Below are positions 57,160-64,000 of a DNA stretch of 64,000 nt, one piece after another. How positions within the stretch are numbered: the first letter of the stretch is position 1; each line of letters begins with the position of its first letter. Under the pieces are notes generated by a model that did not search any database, was not told where the DNA came from, and saw only the letters and a list, made by a program, of their open reading frames with translations. A program made the position numbers and the translations under genes. This DNA is from Pseudomonadota bacterium (GTDB lineage Bacteria > Pseudomonadota > Gammaproteobacteria > Burkholderiales > Burkholderiaceae_B), in NCBI GenBank assembly GCA_023425645.1, contig JAFACG010000002.1, positions 51,250-115,249 of the forward strand, read 5' to 3'.

Positions 57160-58842
57160 ATGAAAACAGGCTCTTTTGTGTTTATCAAGAATCTAGTGGT
57201 TTCTAGAGAAATTCTTTGGGGTTTGGTTCTTTCTTTTTTAGCCACTGGTCTTTATATTCTTGCTCTCTTGATTCAACCGCTATTTGTAGCATCAATTATT
57301 CTCGATCTGTTGTCTCATTCAGCGGCAGGCGTTCAAATTAAGGTTATGTGGCTGGCAATCGCCATGGTGCTGTCGATAGGCATGTCCTACTGCTCGGCAT
57401 GGTTGAATAATTTGGTGCTGCAAGATGTCCGTTGTTATTCCAAATCAGCACTCTATGCGAATATTCTATCAAGAACGCCGGAATTTTTTCTTGAATTCAA
57501 TGAGGGAGCCATTGAGGCGGCCATAGTTACAGCTTCGTTGGCGGCTCGCACGATAGTATGTGACTGCCTGGGCATGCTCGTTCGTGCAACTTTTTTTATC
57601 GTTTTTTCTACAATACTGATTTTTACGATAGCGCCTATTTATAGTGCCATATTTTTCCTTGCGGCGGTTGTATATCTGTACATGTCATATTATCTTGCGC
57701 ATCGTTCAGCTTCTTATATAGCATCGGCCATAGAAATTACAACGGAAGTATCCAAAGAGGCGTCGGATGTTATTTTCAATATTGAGTCTGTTCAGTCCAA
57801 CAACATGGTTCACAAAGAAGTTTCTAATATAGAGTCTCGCCTAGGTGAGGAAAGTACTAGATACCGGGTTGGGCAAGGGGTGCTGGATAAGTCAGAGCTT
57901 ATGCAAAGAGCCTACTTGACCATGCTTTTTGTGTTCTTCATATTTGCTGTTGTCATCGATATAAAAAATAATGATGAATCAGTTGTAATGTTTTATATAA
58001 TAGGAATTCTCTCTTATACGCAGCTTGAGTCTGTTGGTAAGTCGATGAATTCAATGTTCGAGCAGGTTCATAAGTTGGATTCGGTTCTGGAAAAGATTGA
58101 TTATTTTCATGGGGCAGTTGTTGGTATTGGTTCTGTGGTAAAAGATATACCGGCTTCCTTTGATATTGCGGCGCACAATTTATCGTTTTCGTACGATAAA
58201 AAGAAAAATATAATTGATGGCTTCTCCATGTCGATCAGTCAAGGGGATAGAGTCATAATTGGCGGAAGCAGTGGAGTCGGGAAGACTACTTTATTGAAGA
58301 TTTTGAGCGGTCAGCTGCAACCTCAAAATGGGAAGGTGCTGATAGGCGGTAGCGAAGCATATAAGCTCTGTTTGGGTCAGAAGTCCAGACTGTTTTCGTA
58401 CATATCGCAGAATGCGCGTTTGTTCAACAGAACTATATTTGATAACGTCACCTATGGTTCCACCGATTCATCTTATCGTGAAGTCGAAGAGCTGCTGCTT
58501 GGCTTGAAGCTGGAACGCCTTAAACAAGGGGGAGGCGCTAGCTGGCTGGATACCCCAATAGACAGAGATGGCGCGTCTGTCAGTGGAGGGGAAAGACAAA
58601 GGATATTGATAGCAAGAGCCATAATCAACAAGCGGCCAATACTGTTCTTGGACGAAGCCACCTCTGCTCTGGATAGCGAGACAGAAAAGAAGGTGTTGGC
58701 CGAGCTGCATCGCAGAATGCCAGGTACCACGATAGTCACGGTCAGTCACCATCCTCATGCCGATCTGCACGGCTACCGAGTCGTAACATTGCCCAGCGAC
58801 GCCTCGAATCTTGCGGCGGATCCTGATCATGGGCTCAGCTAA
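57160..58842 (+). CDS. ABC exporter half-transporter (TMD-NBD), low GC, orphan
   Basis: 560 residues. Membrane domain of about six helices (residues ~1-310), then an ATPase domain: Walker A GGSSGVGKTTLLK (~367), a Q-loop SYISQNARLFN, signature SVSGGERQRILIARAI (~472), Walker B ILFLDEATSALD (~495), H-loop TVSHHPH. So a type IV-like homodimeric exporter, like MsbA/lipid or peptide exporters. Its codons are visibly A/T-rich, unlike both neighbours, suggesting transfer. Substrate unknown; no processing enzyme or peptide precursor is seen. GAGGTGAAC precedes the ATG. Confidence 0.88.
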   Translation: MKTGSFVFIKNLVVSREILWGLVLSFLATGLYILALLIQPLFVASIILDLLSHSAAGVQIKVMWLAIAMVLSIGMSYCSAWLNNLVLQDVRCYSKSALYANILSRTPEFFLEFNEGAIEAAIVTASLAARTIVCDCLGMLVRATFFIVFSTILIFTIAPIYSAIFFLAAVVYLYMSYYLAHRSASYIASAIEITTEVSKEASDVIFNIESVQSNNMVHKEVSNIESRLGEESTRYRVGQGVLDKSELMQRAYLTMLFVFFIFAVVIDIKNNDESVVMFYIIGILSYTQLESVGKSMNSMFEQVHKLDSVLEKIDYFHGAVVGIGSVVKDIPASFDIAAHNLSFSYDKKKNIIDGFSMSISQGDRVIIGGSSGVGKTTLLKILSGQLQPQNGKVLIGGSEAYKLCLGQKSRLFSYISQNARLFNRTIFDNVTYGSTDSSYREVEELLLGLKLERLKQGGGASWLDTPIDRDGASVSGGERQRILIARAIINKRPILFLDEATSALDSETEKKVLAELHRRMPGTTIVTVSHHPHADLHGYRVVTLPSDASNLAADPDHGLS

Positions 58843-58860
58843 ACGCGGATGTGGCGTTGC

Positions 58861-58882
58861 AAGCCCCAAGGGGCGGCAAGCT
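58861..58882. repeat. GC-rich hairpin repeat unit (copy 2)
   Basis: GCCCCAAGGGGCGGCAAGC matches the unit at 45014-45038 in inverse orientation, immediately after the ABC gene and before the convergent hydrolase gene. Likely a dispersed intergenic repeat. Confidence 0.35.
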
Positions 58883-58927
58883 CGATTCGCAAGGCCGCGG
58901 TTCTGCTTGGATCAGCACCTCATTGGT

Positions 58928-60118
58928 TCACATGGTCTCGCCGATACGCTGCGCCAATCGCTTGTAGAAGCTTGGCCATTTGAAATACCCGGAATGGGCG
59001 CCGATGAAGAAACGGCCGGTATCGTACTTGAAGTCATGCACTGTGCCGGCTGAGGTCCCGGTGAAGGTCGGCAGGACCAGAAAGCCCAGCAAGTCATTGG
59101 TGTCCAGGATGTTCAGCCAGCGCTTCGCACGCCTGGGCGCGGCGATGGCCTCGTGCGGGGTTTTGTTGCGATCCGTACGCCCGGGACTGGTCCACAGCAG
59201 CGACATTTCCTCGAACAGTCCCACCTGAGCCCCCACGGTTACCCAGGCATCGACCTCCAGATCCGAACCTTCCACGTAATGGGTGAGGACGTCGTAGACG
59301 ATTTCAGCGCCGAAACTGTGGCAGATGACCACTAGCGGCTCCCTGTTCGAGCGGGCCAGGTCATGGGCCTGCCGCAGCGACTGGAGAATCGTCGCGGCGA
59401 TGGGGCCGGGCTTGGCGCCGTCGCCGCGCTCGGCCAGATAGCGGAAGGTGTCGCCCATGAGGGTGGCGGCCTTGCGCGTCAGAGGGCGCCGCAAGGGCAG
59501 CACGAAGGCATGGGAGATCTGGTCGGGGCCAAGCAGTATCAGGCGCTTCGCTCCCTCTTCGAGCATGCCCCTCAAGCCCGCGTCATGGAATATCTCCTCT
59601 TCACCGGCGGCCTGCATTGGGCTGACCACATCGAGTACCTGTTCCAGCACGCCATCCATGGTGGACTGCGCCAACCAAGGCTCTGCGGTGTCGGCCAGAC
59701 GGTTCTGCGCCAGGCGGTAGGCCCTGGCCACAGCGAGCATGTCGGCCTGGGATCGGGCTTGCTGGATGACGGCATCGAACAGCAGATCGACGGCGGTGTC
59801 GGGACTGCGCCGCGCCACCGCATCCAGGGTGTCTCCGGCCTGCACCGTGCCACTTGCCATGGCGATGCCCAGCGATGGCGGCGGTTCCTGGTCGTCCCTT
59901 GTCAGAGGCTCCATCTCGCTGCCTTTGGGAATCACCGCCAGGTCATGCCAGAACCTGACCCCGTCATCGCCCCAGTACGGTGCGAATATGGGGTGCCGGG
60001 CATCGATCCCGGCGGCGGGCGCGACGATCTCCCTGAGAAACGCCGCCCGAACCTGCTCTTCACGGCCGTAGTCCGCGTCTTTGCGACTGTTGACGCCGTG
60101 GACGAATACGAATGGCAT
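58928..60118 (-). CDS. Alpha/beta-hydrolase-type protein
   Basis: 396 residues. It begins with MPFVFVHGVNSRKD, the oxyanion-hole HG motif, and carries a nucleophile elbow in VVICHSFGAEIVYDVL (C-H-S-F-G, at ~residue 268), then an Asp in LDTNDLLGF and a late His in GAHSGYFKW. The middle (residues 90-230) is a helical insertion with no familiar motif. No signal peptide. Substrate unknown; likely esterase or lipase-like. Start 60118 has AGGAGGGG upstream. Lies between foreign-looking DNA and the island edge. Confidence 0.72.
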   Translation of the reverse strand: MPFVFVHGVNSRKDADYGREEQVRAAFLREIVAPAAGIDARHPIFAPYWGDDGVRFWHDLAVIPKGSEMEPLTRDDQEPPPSLGIAMASGTVQAGDTLDAVARRSPDTAVDLLFDAVIQQARSQADMLAVARAYRLAQNRLADTAEPWLAQSTMDGVLEQVLDVVSPMQAAGEEEIFHDAGLRGMLEEGAKRLILLGPDQISHAFVLPLRRPLTRKAATLMGDTFRYLAERGDGAKPGPIAATILQSLRQAHDLARSNREPLVVICHSFGAEIVYDVLTHYVEGSDLEVDAWVTVGAQVGLFEEMSLLWTSPGRTDRNKTPHEAIAAPRRAKRWLNILDTNDLLGFLVLPTFTGTSAGTVHDFKYDTGRFFIGAHSGYFKWPSFYKRLAQRIGETM

Positions 60119-60307
60119 AAGCCCCTCCTGGGTACATGCAGCGCTCAATTCCCAGCTTAGATTCAAAAATTCCGGACTGGCGTACATTTTCGTCCGCAGG
60201 TAACGAGAGATTGCTGGGCGGGGCTACAGTGTTACCAAAAGGCGTTCCCTGCTTGCCTCATGCCGGGTTTTCGTGCCGTTCGAGTGATCTGGATGCCCAT
60301 CTTCGCC

Positions 60308-61291
60308 TCAGATCCAATGGAGTTCACGCCCGTGGGGCGATGTCCAAGCTTGTGGCCGGCCATTGACCGTCAGCAGGAACATTCCTTCAGTCGCGGGCTC
60401 AAGGTTTCGGGCGAATTGGGGAAAGACTCTGGGGCTTTCATTGCTGATCCAGACGCAGTTGGCTGCCAGCATTGTTTCAGCGAATTCGTCCCGGCTGTCC
60501 TGGTCAGCGATGTAGCTGAGTACAGCGGAGTGATACACCACCACAGTGGCTCCGGCCGGCGCCTGGGCCATTAAACCCTTCAAGTCGCGGAGCAGATTGC
60601 CTCTCACTACCCGGGGCGGCTTGCTGCGAGCGGTCCGGATCGCTGCTTGCAATCGTTCCAGCCTGTCCGCATCTTCAGGCCACACCAGCAGCTCCAGCCA
60701 GGCGACATCGTCGTCATTGCGGAGGTCGACTGGATTCAAGTCGAGTCCGGCGCGCCAGACGATGTTCGGATATTCGATGGGTAAAGGCGCCGCTCCAGTG
60801 ACCTTGCAGGGGAAGATGGGACGCGCTGCAGCGCCCTGACGCGGCAATAAGCGATGTACTCCCCAGTCGAAGCCATATTCTTCGAAAAGCAGGCACAACC
60901 CTGCGGAAGCCCCCACTTCAATGAGCGCCACATCGCCAGTGATGCTCGCCAATGACGGCAACAGGACGGAACATCGGCCTGGTTCGTTGGTCTGCGTTGA
61001 CCGCGAGAGCATGACCTGCCTTATCGCAGCGGCGTGTTCCGCCAGCGATTTCTCGAATGCGTCTATGGAAAGGGGGGTGTCGGCCACTCGCCTGAGAGCG
61101 GCAAAGAAGAGGTTGGGCTGTCGTTTGTCCGGCGGCAATGTGCTCAGGAGGGCCAGTGTCGCAGGCGGCTGCGAGACATGTATGGAAAGCCGCTCATAAA
61201 GAGGCGATCGGCCTGCCGCCTCGGTCCTGGCAAACAGTCGGTAACGTTCGGCAAGTTCATGCACTTGCTTGCTCCTCTGGACGTTGAACAC
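60308..61291 (-). CDS. DUF2332 family protein
   Basis: 327 residues. The DUF2332 family: SPLYERLSIHV, SVLLPSLASITGDVALIEVGASAGLCLLFEEYGFDW and WRAGLDLNPVDLRNDDDVAWLELLVWPE, VVYHSAVLSYI. The VALIEVGASAGLCL stretch resembles a SAM-dependent methyltransferase Gly motif but no function is established. I choose GTG 61291, which has GGGGAG upstream; a TTG at 61309 is the alternative. Convergent or nearby genes give no context. Confidence 0.75.
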   Translation of the reverse strand: MFNVQRSKQVHELAERYRLFARTEAAGRSPLYERLSIHVSQPPATLALLSTLPPDKRQPNLFFAALRRVADTPLSIDAFEKSLAEHAAAIRQVMLSRSTQTNEPGRCSVLLPSLASITGDVALIEVGASAGLCLLFEEYGFDWGVHRLLPRQGAAARPIFPCKVTGAAPLPIEYPNIVWRAGLDLNPVDLRNDDDVAWLELLVWPEDADRLERLQAAIRTARSKPPRVVRGNLLRDLKGLMAQAPAGATVVVYHSAVLSYIADQDSRDEFAETMLAANCVWISNESPRVFPQFARNLEPATEGMFLLTVNGRPQAWTSPHGRELHWI

Positions 61292-61438
61292 GAGATGCTC
61301 CCCACGCAAGGCGATGTTACCGTCCTGGGCATTCAGGATAGCTGCTCGTTCAGCATTCTAGAGTATCAAGAAGAGGTACCGTAAACTTGCTTTCTGCCTG
61401 TAAGTGATCAGGTTTGGCCTCGAAATACAGCCTTTGAA

Positions 61439-61475
61439 AAGCAAAACGCCAACCCCAAGGGTTGGCGTTTTGCTT
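61439..61475. terminator. Bidirectional intrinsic terminator
   Basis: A perfect 17-bp stem (arm 1 starts AAGCAAAACGCCAACCC at 61439, arm 2 at 61459), 3-base loop, with A and T runs in the arms. It lies directly 3' of the tRNA-Thr fragment on the minus strand, as the terminator of that tRNA gene. Confidence 0.9.
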
Positions 61476-61483
61476 GAAGCTGT

Positions 61484-61530
61484 TGGTGCCGGCTAAAGGA
61501 GTTGAACCATCAACCTTCGCATTACAAGTG
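61484..61530 (-). pseudogene. 3' fragment of tRNA-Thr(UGU), integration-site remnant
   Basis: Read on the minus strand, this is the 3' half of a tRNA: the loop CTTGTAA (anticodon TGT), stem base TGCGA, variable region, T-loop TTCAACT, acceptor AGCCGGC and CCA end. The T-stem has one mismatch and one wobble and the 5' half (D arm) is missing: sequence before the anticodon loop diverges. This is the footprint of an element integrated in the tRNA gene. The terminator beyond it is intact. Next to the tyrosine recombinase. Confidence 0.7.
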
Positions 61531-61688
61531 TGAAAAGATGAGTGTTTTCAGGTATTTTTTAATGTTGATTTAATTGATGGAAATTCAATAAAAACATTGA
61601 CTTGTATGGGTTTTGGTCCATGGAGTGATTGATCGATGTTGATTGTAATCGTAAGATAATGTCTACATAAGGTCTACATGGAGTCAAT

Positions 61689-63071
61689 ATGGCGACTGTA
61701 CGAGTCAAACTTACACAAGGTCGGGTGGATAGCTTTGCTTGTCCGCAAGGCAAGCAACAGGACTTTCTGCGGGACTCTGAGCAGCCAGGTCTAGCCTTGC
61801 GTGTGACCGCTGCTGGGCATAAGGGATATGTCTACGAAGGTAAGCTCGGAGGGAAAACGATACGAGTGACTGTTGGTGACCCTCAAACGCTGACTCTTAG
61901 TGATGCGCGACATAAGGCCGCCGAGATACGAGTAATGATCCGGGCCGGTCGCGATCCGCGTATTGTGAGGGCGGAAACAACAGCGGCTGATGCTGCTAAA
62001 CGTATAAAAGCAGTGCAGGACAAAGCTCCCGCTATGGATGCCTGGGATTCGTATTTGAAGGCTCGTTCAGTCAAATGGAGTGCCCGTACTTTGCTCGATC
62101 ACCAGCGGCTCTCGGATGCTGGCGGCAAAGAGAAAACGCGGGGACGCAAGAAGGGAGAAGGTGACAGGACCATACCCGGGCCGCTACATGTGCTGTTGCA
62201 ATTGCCGCTATCCAAGATTGACCGCCAAGCAGTCATAGATTGGCTAAGGGAGCAGCAGCACCGTCCCACTGTCGCCCGGAGCGCGTTTGTGCGGTTACGC
62301 GCGTTCTTGAATTGGTGTGCCGACAGGTCCGAATACAAGGCGCAGGCCAAGCCGGATGCTTGCAATACTCGTGTGATGCGCTCTGAACTGCCCAAGGCTC
62401 AAGCGAAGGATGATTGCTTGCAGCGTGAACAGTTGAAATTGTGGTTTGAGCACGTGCGAGCAATAGGCAACCCGGTCATCAGTGCTTACCTGCAAACAGC
62501 TTTGCTGACTGGAGCACGTCGTGAGGAAGTGGCTGGGCTGCAATGGTCTGACGTTGATTTCCAATGGAATAGTATCCGCATCGCCGACAAGGTAGAGGGT
62601 GAGCGCACCATACCGCTGACGCCCTACGTTAAAAACTTGCTGCTGGAGTTGCAGCGGCTCAATAACGCTCCGCACAATGTCCGTTACATGGAGCGCCTGA
62701 AAGAACAGGGCAAGCATTGGAAGCCTTCCAAGTGGGTGTTCTTCAGCACGAGCGCCGAAAGTGGGCGTATCCAGGAGCCGCGTGTAGCTCATAACAAGGC
62801 TATACAAGCTGCTGGGCTGCCTCACCTGACCATACATGGTCTGCGCCGTTCGTTTGGTACGCTGGCAGAGTGGGTAGAGTGCCCGGCGGGTGTGGTGGCC
62901 CAGATTCAAGGCCATAAGCCGAGCGCGACCGCTGAAAAGCATTACCGCCGTCGCCCCCTGGACTTGCTACGCATGTGGCATACGAAGATCGAAGGCTGGA
63001 TTTTGGAGCAGGCCGGTATCGAACAGCCCAAGACCGAAGCTGCCAAGCCGAAGGTAGTAACCGCTGCCTGA
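61689..63071 (+). CDS. Tyrosine-type site-specific integrase
   Basis: 460 residues. N-terminal arm-binding DUF4102-like part (RVKLTQGRVDSFACPQGK ... GKTIRVTVGDPQTLTLSDARHKA), a middle core-binding domain, and the catalytic C-terminal domain with Arg in LTGARREEVAGLQW (~274), His-x-x-Arg in IHGLRRSF (~383), GHKPSATAEKHY (second His and the nucleophile Tyr ~419). The HxLRR/HxxR and Y motifs are complete, so it should be active. It points away from the tRNA fragment. ATG preceded by GGAGTCAAT. P4-like integrase class is inferred. Confidence 0.94.
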   Translation: MATVRVKLTQGRVDSFACPQGKQQDFLRDSEQPGLALRVTAAGHKGYVYEGKLGGKTIRVTVGDPQTLTLSDARHKAAEIRVMIRAGRDPRIVRAETTAADAAKRIKAVQDKAPAMDAWDSYLKARSVKWSARTLLDHQRLSDAGGKEKTRGRKKGEGDRTIPGPLHVLLQLPLSKIDRQAVIDWLREQQHRPTVARSAFVRLRAFLNWCADRSEYKAQAKPDACNTRVMRSELPKAQAKDDCLQREQLKLWFEHVRAIGNPVISAYLQTALLTGARREEVAGLQWSDVDFQWNSIRIADKVEGERTIPLTPYVKNLLLELQRLNNAPHNVRYMERLKEQGKHWKPSKWVFFSTSAESGRIQEPRVAHNKAIQAAGLPHLTIHGLRRSFGTLAEWVECPAGVVAQIQGHKPSATAEKHYRRRPLDLLRMWHTKIEGWILEQAGIEQPKTEAAKPKVVTAA

Positions 63072-63190
63072 CGGTTCCGAGCACAAGTTTACGCCAGCAT
63101 CTAGCCGCGACGAGGCGGAAAGCCGGACACTTTCACCGGCCTAATGCTAGCCCCGATTCAACGAAGGACGCATATAAGGAGTGCGGAACA

Positions 63191-63898
63191 ATGGCGACCC
63201 GTCATATTAAATTGGAAGAAGGGGAAACAATCCAGCTTTCGTTCCTTCCTGCCCGAATTGCAGAAGCATTGCACGACGATGAGCCGATGCGGAAACTGGC
63301 GCGTGTGGAGATGAGCGCCGAGCTCTCGCAAATGGCGGACAGTGGGGCATTAGTCGTGCGCGACGCGTTAACCCTTGAGCCGCTTTCGGTTGAGCTTGGC
63401 GATGCGCCCGGATATGGCGTATTGACCGCCGATGACTTGCGCCCCCTGTTGGAGTCTAAGGGGGTGTCCCTAGATATCTATAAACGTACTGGTGACCCGA
63501 AAGTGATTGGGATTTCGGCGCTTCATCAATGCATCTCTGTCGAGGACGCCATCACGTGTGTCTTTAATGCCATCGAATGCCCGGATGATGTTAGGGAGGA
63601 TGGTCTTACAGCGATAGAGGGGTTGTTAGTTAGTGTTGAGCGGGAATTTTTGTCGGTGTGCGAGAAGTTGGAGATTAAACCGCGGCTACCTTATGACCCG
63701 GAGGAGGAGTACATCGGAAAAGACGGGCAGTCTGAACGATTTGAAATCACGACCAAGGAATTTAAGCGGTACGCCGCTCACTATGGTGTTGTCGTAAGGC
63801 TTGAGGATGAATTGGAAACTATTCATCCTGTACAGGTCGGTAACGACGTCAAGGATGATGCTACACTCGCATTGCCTTATAGTGGACCCCAAATTTGA
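63191..63898 (+). CDS. Unknown island protein, 3' end probably replaced by an IS
   Basis: 235 residues, acidic, no recognisable domain. N-terminus HIKLEEGETIQLSFLPARI, then GALVVRDALTLEPLSVELGD, and VLTADDLRPLLESKGVSLDIY. No membrane helix or signal. The last five residues SGPQI and the stop are encoded by the end of the IS3-type element (TGGACCCC begins at 63883), so the true C-terminus is lost. AAGGAG lies 10 bases upstream of the ATG. Function unknown. Confidence 0.6.
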   Translation: MATRHIKLEEGETIQLSFLPARIAEALHDDEPMRKLARVEMSAELSQMADSGALVVRDALTLEPLSVELGDAPGYGVLTADDLRPLLESKGVSLDIYKRTGDPKVIGISALHQCISVEDAITCVFNAIECPDDVREDGLTAIEGLLVSVEREFLSVCEKLEIKPRLPYDPEEEYIGKDGQSERFEITTKEFKRYAAHYGVVVRLEDELETIHPVQVGNDVKDDATLALPYSGPQI

Positions 63899-64000
63899 GA
63901 CGGGGGTTTAAGCTGTCGTCCGCGAAAGGATGGTAGCGAATGAGTGAAGGTAAAAAGCGCAGGGTGCACAGCGCCGAGTTTAAGGCCAAGGTGGGACTGG
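63883..64000 (+). mobile_element. IS3-family insertion sequence, left end (partial)
   Basis: Terminal bases TGGACCCCAAATTTGAGACG look like an IS end (5'-TG), 57 bases before an OrfA-type start. The rest lies beyond the window, so family group and right end are unknown. It interrupts the cargo gene. Confidence 0.65.
63940..64000 (+). CDS. IS3-family transposase OrfA, N-terminal fragment
   Basis: ATG 63940, then MSEGKKRRVHSAEFKAKVGL, the start of the helix-turn-helix OrfA subunit of IS3-type transposases. Only about 20 codons are in the window. Upstream AAAGGA resembles a ribosome site. Confidence 0.75.
   Translation, partial: MSEGKKRRVHSAEFKAKVGL

Larger units (their letters stand above)
61484..64000 (+). 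mobile_element. Left edge of an integrative island at tRNA-Thr, running off the window
   Basis: From the tRNA-Thr fragment rightwards: tyrosine integrase, an unknown cargo gene and an IS3-type element. The GC content is lower and codons differ from the housekeeping neighbours. The other end and an intact tRNA-Thr should lie beyond 64000. Between 61310 and 61688 the only recognised items are the terminator and tRNA fragment. Confidence 0.7.

Noticed and set aside
61484..61530. Functional tRNA-Thr gene
   Set aside because: The 5' half (D arm, 5' anticodon stem) is absent and the T-stem carries a mismatch.

Overview
The window is a GC-rich bacterial chromosome segment, most likely a betaproteobacterium of the Alcaligenaceae (Bordetella / Achromobacter / Alcaligenes / Castellaniella type). 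The basis is the aa3 oxidase operon layout with the Burkholderiales-type small proteins, the order nudix - phaM - glmU - glycosyltransferase - Lrp - glmS, a D-aminoacylase whose first metal and cysteine ligands fall at the Alcaligenes positions, and abundant accessory transport and catabolic operons. Species cannot be fixed from the sequence alone.

Layout. (1) 1-10.1 kb: the 3' end of a Na+/H+ antiporter, then on the minus strand a full cytochrome aa3 biogenesis operon read from coxB down to a SCO protein. It includes a 37-residue small assembly protein and DUF2970 but no Cox11/CtaG, and a plus-strand DUF2909 gene sits inside it. (2) 10.3-17.1 kb: a Nudix hydrolase, the PHB granule protein PhaM, GlmU, a glycosyltransferase, a divergent Lrp-type regulator and GlmS. 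GlmU and GlmS are two steps of the UDP-GlcNAc pathway, and near-perfect palindromes lie between lrp and glmS. (3) 17.3-19.0 kb: small stress-type proteins (BON, CsbD, Tudor-like) and a GNAT. (4) 19.1-28.2 kb: a transport and catabolic locus with an M20 deacylase, an FCD-GntR regulator, a DctPQM TRAP transporter, a racemase-like protein, an epimerase-like SDR, an AraC regulator and a fosmidomycin-resistance-type MFS pump. Three related 12-bp palindromes mark probable GntR operators. (5) 28.3-36.6 kb: a ProP-like symporter, then a LysR-controlled amide catabolism operon (D-aminoacylase, permease, cytosolic beta-lactamase-fold hydrolase, nitrilase-family amidase, N-formylglutamate amidohydrolase). 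(6) 36.7-46.1 kb: rlmA, a Cache-GGDEF cyclase, acnA, a Fur-box-controlled divergent pair (DUF2061 and an MFS exporter), an aldo/keto reductase and panB. (7) 46.1-51.0 kb: LysR, a flavin monooxygenase-like enzyme, a CMD/AhpD pair and an FMN 2-hydroxyacid dehydrogenase. (8) 51.1-56.7 kb: a copper set (DUF2946, YcnI, CopC-CopD fusion) and a two-subunit molybdenum hydroxylase of the isoquinoline oxidoreductase type.

(9) 56.8-64 kb is accessory. It has an AT-rich orphan ABC exporter, an alpha/beta hydrolase and a DUF2332 protein. It then has a classic island boundary: a tRNA terminator, a 3' fragment of tRNA-Thr(UGU), a tyrosine recombinase, and an unknown cargo gene whose last codons appear to come from the end of an inserted IS3-family element that runs off the window.

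No CRISPR array, rRNA operon, replication origin or obvious defence island was seen. The most interesting leads are the TRAP locus with enzymes lacking canonical catalytic residues, the D-amino-acid/amide operon with a cytosolic beta-lactamase-fold enzyme lacking Glu166, the missing ctaG, the operator families, and the tRNA-Thr island edge. None of these can be claimed as a proven new system from sequence alone.
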